A stretch of DNA of 64,000 bases from CALKXV01 sp965228905 (GTDB lineage Bacteria; Pseudomonadota; Alphaproteobacteria; Rhodobacterales; Rhodobacteraceae), in the NCBI GenBank assembly GCA_965228905.1, contig CBDDII010000002.1, positions 434,001 to 498,000 on the forward strand, read 5' to 3'. This document shows positions 9,693 through 17,236 of the stretch, one piece after another. Within the stretch, counting starts at the first letter, position 1, and the number at the start of each line of letters is the position of its first letter. A program made the translations under genes and the position numbers. Under the pieces are notes generated by a model. The model was not told the DNA's origin. It did no database searches and saw only the letters and a program-made list of their open reading frames with translations.

Positions 9693-10571
9693 ATGGCGCT
9701 CGACGTAAATCACGACCGGAGCTTTTCGCGAAAGGCCATGAAGGCCGAGTTGCTGGACGCCGAAACCGAGCTTGACCTGGCCTATGCTTGGCGCGACCAC
9801 CGCGACGAACAGGCGCTTCACCGACTGATTACCGCCTACATGCGTCTTGCGATTTCCATGGCGTCCAAGTTCCGCCGCTATGGCGCTCCGATGAACGACC
9901 TTATTCAGGAGGCGAGCCTTGGCCTCATGAAAGCTGCAGACAAATTCGATCCTGACCGGGGCGTTCGGTTTTCGACCTATGCGGTTTGGTGGATCAAGGC
10001 TTCGATCCAGGATTACGTGATGCGCAACTGGTCGATGGTGCGCACCGGATCGACCTCTTCCCAGAAATCGCTGTTCTTCAACCTGCGCCGGGTGCAGGCG
10101 CGGCTTGAGCGCGAGGCGCAGGACGGGGATCAGATGCCTGATCGCAACGAACTCAGGAATGCAATCGCAAAGGAATTGGGCGTTCCGCTGAAAGACGTCG
10201 AAATGATGGAAGGCCGTCTTTCGGGTTCGGACTTTTCACTGAATGCCACACAATCCAGCGACGACGAAGGGCGCGAGTGGATCGACACGCTTGAGGATGA
10301 AAACGCGGACGCCTCGGCCAAGGTGGAACATGCCAAGGATGTAGACACGCTCCGCATCTGGCTGGCAGAGGCCATGTCCAACCTGAACGAACGCGAGCGT
10401 TTCATCGTGAAAGAGCGTAAGCTGCGCGACAAGCCCCGGACGCTCGAATCGCTTGGTGACGAATTGAACCTTTCGAAAGAGCGTGTCCGTCAGCTTGAAG
10501 CCGCGGCGTTTGCCAAGATGCGCAAGATGCTGGAGAAGCAATCGAAGGAAGTGCACGAATTTTTCGTCTAG
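9693..10571 (+). CDS. rpoH2: RNA polymerase sigma factor, RpoH-II type
   Basis: Alternative sigma-32-family factor directing heat-shock or oxidative-stress genes. Region 2 reads LAISMASKFRRYGAPMNDLIQEASLGLMKAADKFD and FSTYAVWWIKASIQDYVMRNWSMVR in separate blocks near residues 52-110; region 4 has the helix-turn-helix ending in LNLSKERVRQLEAAAFAKMR. At 292 residues it is normal. I call it the RpoH-II paralogue rather than RpoH-I because of the ECF-type promoter in front and the following ChaN-like gene; sequence alone does not fully separate the two. ATG has AGGGAG 8 nt upstream. Confidence 0.88.
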   Translation: MALDVNHDRSFSRKAMKAELLDAETELDLAYAWRDHRDEQALHRLITAYMRLAISMASKFRRYGAPMNDLIQEASLGLMKAADKFDPDRGVRFSTYAVWWIKASIQDYVMRNWSMVRTGSTSSQKSLFFNLRRVQARLEREAQDGDQMPDRNELRNAIAKELGVPLKDVEMMEGRLSGSDFSLNATQSSDDEGREWIDTLEDENADASAKVEHAKDVDTLRIWLAEAMSNLNERERFIVKERKLRDKPRTLESLGDELNLSKERVRQLEAAAFAKMRKMLEKQSKEVHEFFV

Positions 10572-11383
10572 CCGTTCTGCTGTCTTTTCTCGCCCTGCCG
10601 CTGTCCTCGGCAGAATTGAACCCCGCGTCCGACCAGTTCATCGACGCCTTTCGCGACGGCGATGTCGTCTTTCTGGGCGAGGTTCACGACAACCCTCTGC
10701 ACCACGCCGCCCAGGCACGGATCGTCGCCGCACTCGAACCCTCGGCCATTGTGTTCGAGATGGTCGAGCCGGACCACGCTTTGGCCCTCACCGATGACTT
10801 CCGCGCCAATGCCCTGCAATTGGAAGCGGCGTTGGAGTGGGAAGCGCGCGGTTGGCCCGACTTCGCCATGTACTATCCGATTTTTGCCGCAGCTCCCGAA
10901 GCAGGTATCTTTGGCGGTGCCTTGCCGCGTGAAACCGTCAGGTCGGCTGTATCAGAGGGGGCTGCGCAAGTTTTCGGCGAGGCCGCTATGCTTTTCGGCC
11001 TCGATCAGCCCTTGTCCGATCAGGAGCAAGAGGCACGCGAGGCCTTGCAAATGGCGGCCCATTGCGACGCGCTTCCATTGGAAATGCTGCCCGGCATGGT
11101 CGAGGCGCAGCGCCTGCGCGATGCCGCCCTGGCCCGCGCGGTGGTCAGCGCCCTTGGGCAGGGGGGTGAGGGGCCGGTCGTCGTGATCGCCGGGAACGGG
11201 CATGTGCGCGAAGACTGGGGCGTTCCGCAGGCTTTGCGGGTCTACCTTGAGAAATCCGGGGAAGCGGCGCGGATCGTGACCTTGGGCCAGTACGAAGAGG
11301 CAGCTCCAGAACAGCCGAAGGTCACTCATTGGGTCGTCACATCCGCCGCCAACCGCGATGATCCTTGCGAGGCGTTTCGCTGA
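10559..11383 (+). CDS. ChaN-family (DUF399) secreted protein, probable ATT start
   Basis: Secreted protein related to ChaN, a haem-binding lipoprotein family. The core carries FLGEVHDNPLHH, EMVEPDH and the late GNGHVREDWGVP motif. The in-frame sequence directly upstream of TTG 10616 encodes a textbook signal peptide (FRLAVLLSFLALPLSSA), yet that stretch holds no ATG, GTG or TTG. The best initiator is ATT at 10559, seven bases after AAGGAAG, giving 274 residues and a 13-nt overlap with the rpoH2 end. Starting at TTG 10616 would give 255 residues and remove the signal peptide. The function in this operon is not shown; haem or iron handling is inferred from the family. Confidence 0.75.
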   Translation: MFRLAVLLSFLALPLSSAELNPASDQFIDAFRDGDVVFLGEVHDNPLHHAAQARIVAALEPSAIVFEMVEPDHALALTDDFRANALQLEAALEWEARGWPDFAMYYPIFAAAPEAGIFGGALPRETVRSAVSEGAAQVFGEAAMLFGLDQPLSDQEQEAREALQMAAHCDALPLEMLPGMVEAQRLRDAALARAVVSALGQGGEGPVVVIAGNGHVREDWGVPQALRVYLEKSGEAARIVTLGQYEEAAPEQPKVTHWVVTSAANRDDPCEAFR

Positions 11384-11434
11384 AAATCCACCGAATCGCC
11401 GTTTTTTGGCCGGTTCGGGCGCTAATCTGGCCCC

Positions 11435-11797
11435 ATGACGCCCGAGGATTTCAAACGTCTGCCGAATTGGCTGGCAACACTCACCGTGGTTGCCCTCATC
11501 GCCGTCGTGGGCGTGTTCCGCTATGGCATTACGGTCGAGGTGTCTTACTCCGTCGCCCCGGTTCTTATGGTTCAGCCTGTGACGGGGCGGTCGTGGGATC
11601 GGATGGTCACCGTCGAGATCGACGATTCACCCCGGGTCCTGCGCACCACGGACCGGCAGGTTCTGACCGTTCCGGGCAAGCTGACCTGCCTTCAGTCCCG
11701 GTCGCGGCTGTTCAAGGCAGGGCACAGGTACAGCCTTGCACCGCCCTTCTATTGCCGGAAGGCGCTTGCCGCGCGGGGGCAAGCGGCTTACCTCTAG
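11435..11797 (+). CDS. Hypothetical single-pass membrane protein
   Basis: I do not recognise a family. The 120-residue product starts with a short cytoplasmic stretch (MTPEDFKRLPNW), has one hydrophobic helix at about residues 14-33, and continues with a beta-rich, presumably periplasmic part that contains two cysteines. It ends only 4 nt before coaBC, so the two are probably cotranscribed. The coding composition matches its neighbours. Confidence 0.72.
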   Translation: MTPEDFKRLPNWLATLTVVALIAVVGVFRYGITVEVSYSVAPVLMVQPVTGRSWDRMVTVEIDDSPRVLRTTDRQVLTVPGKLTCLQSRSRLFKAGHRYSLAPPFYCRKALAARGQAAYL

Positions 11798-11801
11798 GAA
11801 G

Positions 11802-12998
11802 ATGTTGAACGGCAAACGCATTCTTCTGATCGTCGGTGGCGGTATCGCCGCCTTCAAGTCGTTGGAACTGATCCGCGCGATCCGCAAGGCGGGCGGTCAT
11901 GTTAGCCCCGTCCTGACCCGTGCTGCGCAGGAATTCGTGACACCTCTGTCGGCCTCGGCCCTTGCCGCTGACAAGGTTTACACGGACCTTTTCGATCTGA
12001 CCGACGAAGCCGAGATGGGGCATATCGAGTTGTCCCGTTCGGCCGATCTGGTGGTCGTTGCCCCGGCGACGGCAGACCTCATGGCCAAGATGGCAGGCGG
12101 GCACGCCGACGACCTGGCATCGACCCTTTTGATGGCGACCGATACGCCGGTGCTTGTCGCGCCCGCGATGAACGTGCGCATGTGGCTGCACCCGGCAAAC
12201 CAGCGAAACATCGCCACGTTGGAAAGCGACGGCATCGAACGCATCGGCCCGGAGGAGGGCGACATGGCTTGCGGCGAATACGGACCCGGCCGCATGTCCG
12301 AACCCCAGGAAATTCTTGAAACGATCATCGCGCGTCTGGGCAAGGGGCCTTTGTCCGGCAAGCATGTCCTTGTCACCTCCGGGCCGACGCACGAGCCGAT
12401 CGACCCGGTGCGCTACATTGCCAACCGATCCTCGGGTGCACAGGGCACGGCCATCGCCGCCGCGCTTTCCCGGTTGGGTGCAAAGGTGACTTTCGTCACC
12501 GGCCCGGCGGACGTGCCGCCACCCGAAGGCGTTGACGTGGTGCCCGTTCAGACAGCCGACCAGATGCTGAAGGCCGTGAAAGCCGCTCTTCCCGCCGATG
12601 CCGCCGTTTTCGCCGCCGCCGTCGCGGATTGGCGCGTGACGAGTGAGGCGAGCAGCAAGATCAAGAAAGACAAGTCCGGCAAACCACCCGCGCTGAAACT
12701 GGACGAAAACCCCGACATCCTTGCGACCATCTCGCGCCTGAGGAAAAACCGACCCGCGCTTGTCGTGGGTTTTGCCGCCGAAACCGACGACGTCATCGCC
12801 AATGCCACCGCCAAGCGGAAACGCAAGCGGTGCGACTGGATCGTCGCCAATGACGTTTCGCCGGAAACCGGCATCATGGGCGGGGCCGAAAACGCCGTGA
12901 CCGTGATCGACGACAAGGGTGCCGAAAGCTGGCCGCGCGCGTCGAAAGGCGATGTGGCAAGACGTCTTGCACAACGCATCGCCGAAGCCCTGTCATGA
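11802..12998 (+). CDS. coaBC: Bifunctional phosphopantothenoylcysteine decarboxylase/synthetase CoaBC
   Basis: Coenzyme A biosynthesis: the N-terminal flavoprotein CoaC half decarboxylates, and the C-terminal CoaB half joins cysteine to phosphopantothenate. The N-terminal GGGIAAFKSLELIR loop, the PAMNVRMW substrate motif and the GPTHEPIDPVRYIANRSSG motif of CoaB are all present. ATG 11802 with a short AGGA upstream is preferred over an in-frame extension into the preceding gene. 398 residues. It overlaps dut by four bases (ATGA), and the coaBC-dut pairing is widespread in bacteria. Confidence 0.96.
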   Translation: MLNGKRILLIVGGGIAAFKSLELIRAIRKAGGHVSPVLTRAAQEFVTPLSASALAADKVYTDLFDLTDEAEMGHIELSRSADLVVVAPATADLMAKMAGGHADDLASTLLMATDTPVLVAPAMNVRMWLHPANQRNIATLESDGIERIGPEEGDMACGEYGPGRMSEPQEILETIIARLGKGPLSGKHVLVTSGPTHEPIDPVRYIANRSSGAQGTAIAAALSRLGAKVTFVTGPADVPPPEGVDVVPVQTADQMLKAVKAALPADAAVFAAAVADWRVTSEASSKIKKDKSGKPPALKLDENPDILATISRLRKNRPALVVGFAAETDDVIANATAKRKRKRCDWIVANDVSPETGIMGGAENAVTVIDDKGAESWPRASKGDVARRLAQRIAEALS

Positions 12999-13459
12999 CC
13001 CCGAACGTTCGCGTGATCTGGATCGAGGGGGCTGATGAAAGTGTCGGGCTGCCCACTTACGAAACCAAGGGTGCCGCCGGTGCCGACCTCCGCGCCAATT
13101 TCCTGATATCGGACCGCCCCGGCCTTGTGATCCAGCCCGGTGAACGCGCCCTTGTGCCCACGGGCCTTTGCGTCGAAATCCCCGAAGGCTATGAAATGCA
13201 GATCCGCCCCCGGTCCGGCCTTGCCCTGAAACAGGGCCTGACACTGGTGAACACCCCCGGCACCATCGACAGCGACTACCGGGGCGCGCTTGGCATCATC
13301 GTCATCAATCACGGACAGGAACCGGTCACGGTGACCCACGGCCAGCGGATCGCCCAGGCCGTGATCGCGCCGGTCGTACAGGCCAGCTTCGAAATCGCCG
13401 AAAGCCTCTCCGACACCGATCGCGGCACCGGAGGTTTCGGCTCAACGGGAACCGGTTAA
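12995..13459 (+). CDS. dut: dUTP diphosphatase
   Basis: Trimeric dUTPase that hydrolyses dUTP to dUMP and keeps uracil out of DNA. All five motifs can be read: GAAGADLRA, PRSGLALK, the GTIDSDYRG motif with the catalytic Asp, RIAQAVIAPV, and the C-terminal RGTGGFGSTG arm. 154 residues. It overlaps coaBC by ATGA, and its TAA stop shares one base with the ATG of the next gene. With ThyX encoded about 7 kb away, it supplies the dUMP that ThyX methylates. Confidence 0.97.
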   Translation: MTPNVRVIWIEGADESVGLPTYETKGAAGADLRANFLISDRPGLVIQPGERALVPTGLCVEIPEGYEMQIRPRSGLALKQGLTLVNTPGTIDSDYRGALGIIVINHGQEPVTVTHGQRIAQAVIAPVVQASFEIAESLSDTDRGTGGFGSTGTG

Positions 13460-14493
13460 TGGCCGTTGTCCTTGCCCTTGCCGCATGTCTCTGGGGGCTT
13501 GGCGCGCTGATCCGTGCGCCCTATTCGGCGCGGTTCCTGATGATCGCGCTGCTTTATGTCGGGGTGATGATCGTTCAGATCCTCTTGCCCGAAAGTAATC
13601 CCCTACGCAGCGCAACCGGCGGCTCGCCGGGCGAATGGCTGGCGATCGGTGTCGTCGGGGCGGCGATCTGGGTCTACGCAAAAGGCCTGAAGGCGCTGAA
13701 ATCCCGCGTTCGTGCCGAAAACCGCGCGGCCCCCGCCGGTGCCGCGAGGCCCTCTGCCACCGAGCTTGACCGCAACGCCCGCCACATCGTGTTGCGCGAA
13801 ATCGGCGGGCCCGGCCAGAAGCGGCTGAAAGACGCGCGGGTTCTGGTCGTCGGCGCGGGCGGTCTTGGCTCGCCGGTGTTGCAATACCTTGCCGCCGCCG
13901 GTGTCGGCACCATTGGCGTGATCGACGACGATGTGGTGGAAAATTCGAACCTCGGACGGCAGGTCATCCACACCGACGCGCGGATCGGGATGCCAAAGGT
14001 GTTTTCCGCCGAAGAGGCGATGAAGGCGCAAAATCCCTTCGTCACCATCCGCCCCTACAACCGCCGTCTGACAGCCGACATCGCGCCCGAGTTGTTCGCC
14101 GAATACGATCTGATCCTTGATGGCACTGACGACGCCGACACCCGCTATCTGGTCAATCAAACGGCCGTTCGCGCTGAAATCCCCCTTGTTTCAGGGGCGA
14201 TCACCCAGTGGGAGGGGCAAATTTCGCTGTTCGATCCCTCGCGCGGTGGACCTTGTTACGAATGTATTTTTCCCGAAAAAGCTGCCGATGGCCTTGCGCC
14301 CTCCTGCGCCGAAGGCGGTGTTCTTGGTCCATTGCCGGGCGTCATCGGCACGATGATGGCGGTTGAGGCGATCAAGCACCTTGCCGGGACGGGTGAAACC
14401 CTCTTGGGCCGGATGCTGATCTATGACGCGCTTTTCGGCGAAACGCGGATCATTCGGATCGACCGTCGTAAAGATTGCACGTGTTGCCGTTAA
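13459..14493 (+). CDS. ThiF/MoeB/HesA-family adenylyltransferase with N-terminal membrane segments
   Basis: E1-like enzyme that adenylates a ubiquitin-like sulfur carrier (MoaD, ThiS or similar). The catalytic domain from about residue 110 carries VVGAGGLGSPVLQYL, DDDVVENSNLGRQ, GTDDADTRYLVN, and zinc-binding CYEC...CTCC cysteines. Unusually, the first 85 residues contain three hydrophobic segments (around 2-20, 23-41, 58-75), so the enzyme is probably membrane-anchored. There is no C-terminal rhodanese domain. Its start shares one base with the dut stop. The carrier partner is not encoded in the window, so MoeB versus ThiF remains open. Confidence 0.88.
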   Translation: MAVVLALAACLWGLGALIRAPYSARFLMIALLYVGVMIVQILLPESNPLRSATGGSPGEWLAIGVVGAAIWVYAKGLKALKSRVRAENRAAPAGAARPSATELDRNARHIVLREIGGPGQKRLKDARVLVVGAGGLGSPVLQYLAAAGVGTIGVIDDDVVENSNLGRQVIHTDARIGMPKVFSAEEAMKAQNPFVTIRPYNRRLTADIAPELFAEYDLILDGTDDADTRYLVNQTAVRAEIPLVSGAITQWEGQISLFDPSRGGPCYECIFPEKAADGLAPSCAEGGVLGPLPGVIGTMMAVEAIKHLAGTGETLLGRMLIYDALFGETRIIRIDRRKDCTCCR

Positions 14494-14539
14494 CACGGTT
14501 AGGGATTTGTTCGCTTTTTTCGCTGACTTTGCATCCTGT

Positions 14540-14574
14540 CTGGCCAATGCTACCCTTGGGTAAAGTGCGGCCAG
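14540..14574 (+). promoter_or_regulatory. Stem-loop in the leader of the Nudix gene
   Basis: An outer stem CTGGCC (14540-14545) / GGCCAG (14569-14574) encloses an inner stem TACCC-TT-GGGTA (14551-14562). It ends about 10 nt before the ATG of the Nudix gene. It could be a terminator of the preceding operon or a leader structure affecting translation; no U-run follows. Confidence 0.35.
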
Positions 14575-14583
14575 GACCATGAA

Positions 14584-15066
14584 ATGAAGGAAAAAATGAC
14601 GATTGCCGTCGCAAAACAGCGCAAACTTGACCTCTCGGAAGAGGGCAAGCGCGGTGTGCGCACCCAGTTCGGTGCAATTTGCTGGCGGCGACGCAATGAC
14701 GAAATTCAGGTTCTTCTGGTCACATCCCGCGGTCGTAAGCGCTGGATCATTCCCAAGGGCTGGCCGCAGGACAAATCGACCCCGGCCCAGGCCGCCTTGA
14801 CCGAAGCCTGGGAAGAGGCCGGCGTCGAAGGCAAGGTCAAACCGATTTGCCTGGGAATTTACAGCTATAACAAAGAGTTGATAGCAGGTGCCGCGATCCC
14901 CTGTGTCGTCGCCGTTTTCCCGGTGCGCGTCAAGAAACTGCGCGCCCGCTACCCGGAACGGAAGGAACGGCGGCGCAAGTGGTTTCCGCTCAAGAAAGCC
15001 GCTGAATTGGTGGCAGAACCGGAACTTGCGACACTTCTTGCCCGTTTCGATCCCGCGCATCTTTAG
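14584..15066 (+). CDS. Nudix hydrolase, diphosphoinositol-phosphatase-like
   Basis: Nudix hydrolase for a nucleoside-diphosphate-X type substrate, cytosolic. The box lies near residues 59-81 (IPKGWPQDKS... EAWEEAGVEG). The catalytic EE pair and Gly are kept. The usual first Glu is Ser and the RE dyad reads TE, a pattern shared with the diphosphoinositol/Ap6A-hydrolase-like group. ATG 14584 is used, but ATG 14596 with AAGGA four bases upstream is equally plausible and would give 156 residues. The C-terminal half is Arg/Lys-rich. Substrate unknown. Confidence 0.88.
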   Translation: MKEKMTIAVAKQRKLDLSEEGKRGVRTQFGAICWRRRNDEIQVLLVTSRGRKRWIIPKGWPQDKSTPAQAALTEAWEEAGVEGKVKPICLGIYSYNKELIAGAAIPCVVAVFPVRVKKLRARYPERKERRRKWFPLKKAAELVAEPELATLLARFDPAHL

Positions 15067-15130
15067 CTATCGTGCTGATTGAAATCACTTATCAAGGAAC
15101 ATAGCTAAGCCTCTGGGCGAGGTGACACCG

Positions 15131-15571
15131 ATGATACGATTTTCTCTCGAATGTGCCGAAGGGCACGCCTTTGAAAGCTGGTTCTCGTCGAATGCGACCT
15201 TCGACGAGTTGAAGGCTGCCGGGCACGTACTGTGTCCGAAATGTAGCAGTCCCAAGGTCGAAAAAGCCCTGATGGCCCCCCCGGTCCGGGCTTCGCGCAA
15301 ATCCGCCAAGTCACCCGCCAAACCCCAACCCATGGCCGCCAGCCCGGACCCGGAGGTGGTCGAGGCGATCAAGGCGATCCGCGACCATGTCGAGAAAAAC
15401 TCCGATTACGTGGGCGACAACTTCGCCGCCGAAGCCCGCGCCATGCACGAAGGCGACGCGCCACAACGCTCGATCCATGGCGAGGCGCGTCCGGACGAGG
15501 CGAAAAAACTGATCGAAGACGGCGTTCCGGCCCTGCCGCTGCCCTTCATCCCCAAGCAGAAAACCAACTAG
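15131..15571 (+). CDS. DUF1178 family protein
   Basis: Small cytosolic protein of the DUF1178 family, function unknown. The N-terminus (MIRFSLECAEGHAFESWF) and the CPKCSS segment place two or more cysteines as a likely zinc-ribbon. A Lys/Ala/Pro-rich linker at about 54-72 leads to a helical C-terminal part ending in PALPLPFIPK, typical of the family. ATG 15131 has GAGG eight bases upstream; GTG 15122 is in frame but badly spaced. 146 residues. Confidence 0.9.
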   Translation: MIRFSLECAEGHAFESWFSSNATFDELKAAGHVLCPKCSSPKVEKALMAPPVRASRKSAKSPAKPQPMAASPDPEVVEAIKAIRDHVEKNSDYVGDNFAAEARAMHEGDAPQRSIHGEARPDEAKKLIEDGVPALPLPFIPKQKTN

Positions 15572-15589
15572 CCCGCGCGAAAATCGCAC

Positions 15590-16195
15590 TCAATCGTCGG
15601 GCCGCGCCAGGGAAAACACCTCGCTGACCGTCGTGTAATCGCGATACCCCAACCGGCTGAGGGGTTTGTAGCTCAGAACATCGAACCGCCCGTCGCGGAT
15701 GCAGGTCTCGGCCATGTGGACACCCATGACTTCGCCCAAAACCATCACGTTCGCCGCACCCTTCAACGCGATAACGTCAATCATCCGACATTCCAGCGAA
15801 GCCGGGGCCTCACCCACGCGGGCGCAGTCGATCGTTTCGCAGGGCACCGCCGTCAGCCCGGCCTGCGCGAACTCGTCCACATCCGCGCCGTAACCGCCCG
15901 AGGTCACGTTCATCGCATCGCGCAGCGCGAACGAAACGATATTGACGCAGAACACCCCGGTTTCGCGGATATTCGCAACACTGTCCTTGGTGCCGTCACG
16001 ATCCGCCTTGGCCCCGGTCGAGGAAAACATCACCTGCGGCGGCGCATCGGCCACGGCGTTGAAAAACGAATAGGGGGCAAGGTTGTTCACCCCGCCCGCG
16101 CCCCGCGTCGAAATCCAGCCGATGGGCCGTGGCGTCACGATGGCCTTGAACGGGTTGTGGGCCAGCCCATGCCCGTCTTGGGGTCTGTAGAACAT
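15590..16195 (-). CDS. Flavin reductase family (FMN-binding split barrel) protein
   Basis: FMN-binding split-barrel oxidoreductase related to flavin reductases and styrene-monooxygenase reductase partners. Landmarks are TPRPIGWISTRG near residue 25, NLAPYSFFNAV, and FCVNIVSFALRDAMN. ATG 16195 has AAGGAG five bases upstream; GTG 16201 lies too close to it. 201 residues. It converges on the DUF1178 gene with an 18-nt gap. The partner and substrate cannot be told from the sequence. Confidence 0.9.
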   Translation of the reverse strand: MFYRPQDGHGLAHNPFKAIVTPRPIGWISTRGAGGVNNLAPYSFFNAVADAPPQVMFSSTGAKADRDGTKDSVANIRETGVFCVNIVSFALRDAMNVTSGGYGADVDEFAQAGLTAVPCETIDCARVGEAPASLECRMIDVIALKGAANVMVLGEVMGVHMAETCIRDGRFDVLSYKPLSRLGYRDYTTVSEVFSLARPDD

Positions 16196-16271
16196 GCGCA
16201 CTCCTTCATGTTTGTCTCGGGGCTAACTCATGTGCTAACGCCGCTCCAGCGCAAAACGGGCAGGGCGGGGC

Positions 16272-16760
16272 GTGAAGCTTCAAAAGGAACAGGACGCGGA
16301 TTGGTGGGAGGTCGAAGCGCTCTTCGATCTCTGCTTTGCGCCGGGGCGCGAGGCGCTGTCGTCCTACCGGCTGCGCGATAGCGTGACCCCGGTGGCCGAC
16401 CTCTGCCTCACTGCCCGCGACGAAGACGGCATCCTCGGCGGCGCCATCCGCTTCTGGCCGGTGCTGGTGGGCGATGCACCCACGCTGCTTCTTGGGCCAG
16501 TCGCGGTCCATCCGACACGCCAGGGTGAAGGCCTCGGGCGCCTGTTGATCGAGGGCGCACTCCATCGCGCCACGGAATGGGACAGGGTAATGCTCGTCGG
16601 CGACGCCCCCTATTACAGCCGCTTCGGGTTCCAACGCCTCGGCAAGGTCACCATGCCACCGCCCACCAACCCAGACCGTATCCTTGGCCGCGCCCTCAAA
16701 CCAAACGCCTGGGACAACATCACCGGCGACGTCACCCGCTGGCCCGACGCCAAGGCGTGA
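16272..16760 (+). CDS. GNAT family N-acetyltransferase (YhbS-like)
   Basis: Acetyl-CoA-dependent N-acetyltransferase. The acetyl-CoA loop reads VAVHPTRQGEGLGRLLIEGAL (in the family pattern Q/RxxGxG/A) around residues 77-97, and the YYSRFGFQRL segment follows, as in YhbS proteins. The start is GTG 16272 after a G-rich stretch. 162 residues. It is divergent from the flavin reductase with about 75 nt between starts. Substrate unknown. Confidence 0.88.
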   Translation: MKLQKEQDADWWEVEALFDLCFAPGREALSSYRLRDSVTPVADLCLTARDEDGILGGAIRFWPVLVGDAPTLLLGPVAVHPTRQGEGLGRLLIEGALHRATEWDRVMLVGDAPYYSRFGFQRLGKVTMPPPTNPDRILGRALKPNAWDNITGDVTRWPDAKA

Positions 16761-16795
16761 TCGCACCTCCATTGACCCTGAAATATCCCGGGGGA

Positions 16796-16829
16796 GTCGC
16801 CCCGAAGGGGCGACGGGGGCAGCGCCCCC
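16796..16829. repeat. Double palindrome: GAA-loop hairpin plus GGGGGC-AGC-GCCCCC
   Basis: GTCGCCCC-GAA-GGGGCGAC at 16796-16814 is followed without a gap by GGGGGC-AGC-GCCCCC at 16815-16829. The second stem touches the stop codon of the convergent gene. The same layout (GAA-loop stem, then GGGC-AGC-GCCC) recurs at 22164-22191. It is probably a dispersed intergenic palindrome that may double as a bidirectional terminator. Confidence 0.7.
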
Positions 16830-17236
16830 TAATCCTTGCCGCCTTTTGCGCGATCCGACTTCTTGCGCACCAGGACCATGCGCAGATCGTGCATCGCCAG
16901 AAGCAGCGCATCGCTGACCTGCTCCAATTCTTCCGCCGTCGCGCGTTGCTGCGCCCAGGCGGCGGTCAGGTTCAGCCGATCCACGGTCCGCAGGATGTCA
17001 TCCACCTCGCGCGCGGCCAAAAGCGCCTGCCGCTCGGCTTTCCAGCCCTCGATGGCCGCGAGGTCCGCATCGCTCAATTCGCGCCCGCCCTGAGGCTTCA
17101 CCTCGCCGTTCTTGACGTTGACGACGGCGATCTGCTCCATCTCGATCCGCTTCATCCGGTTTTCCGCATCGACGCGAAACACCATCGCGCCGTTCTCGCG
17201 AATGCGGAAATAGTACTCGGGAAGGCCCTCGGTCAT
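16829..17236 (-). CDS. Hypothetical protein cotranslated with the aminotransferase
   Basis: 135 residues of no recognised family. The N-terminal half is beta-rich (YYFRIRENGAMVFRVD...), and the C-terminal half is predicted helical, with basic KKSDRAKGGK at the end. No signal peptide or membrane segment. The ATG overlaps the aspartate aminotransferase stop by four bases (ATGA), so the two are translationally coupled. A longer in-frame extension would lie inside the aminotransferase gene and is rejected. Confidence 0.75.
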   Translation of the reverse strand: MTEGLPEYYFRIRENGAMVFRVDAENRMKRIEMEQIAVVNVKNGEVKPQGGRELSDADLAAIEGWKAERQALLAAREVDDILRTVDRLNLTAAWAQQRATAEELEQVSDALLLAMHDLRMVLVRKKSDRAKGGKD

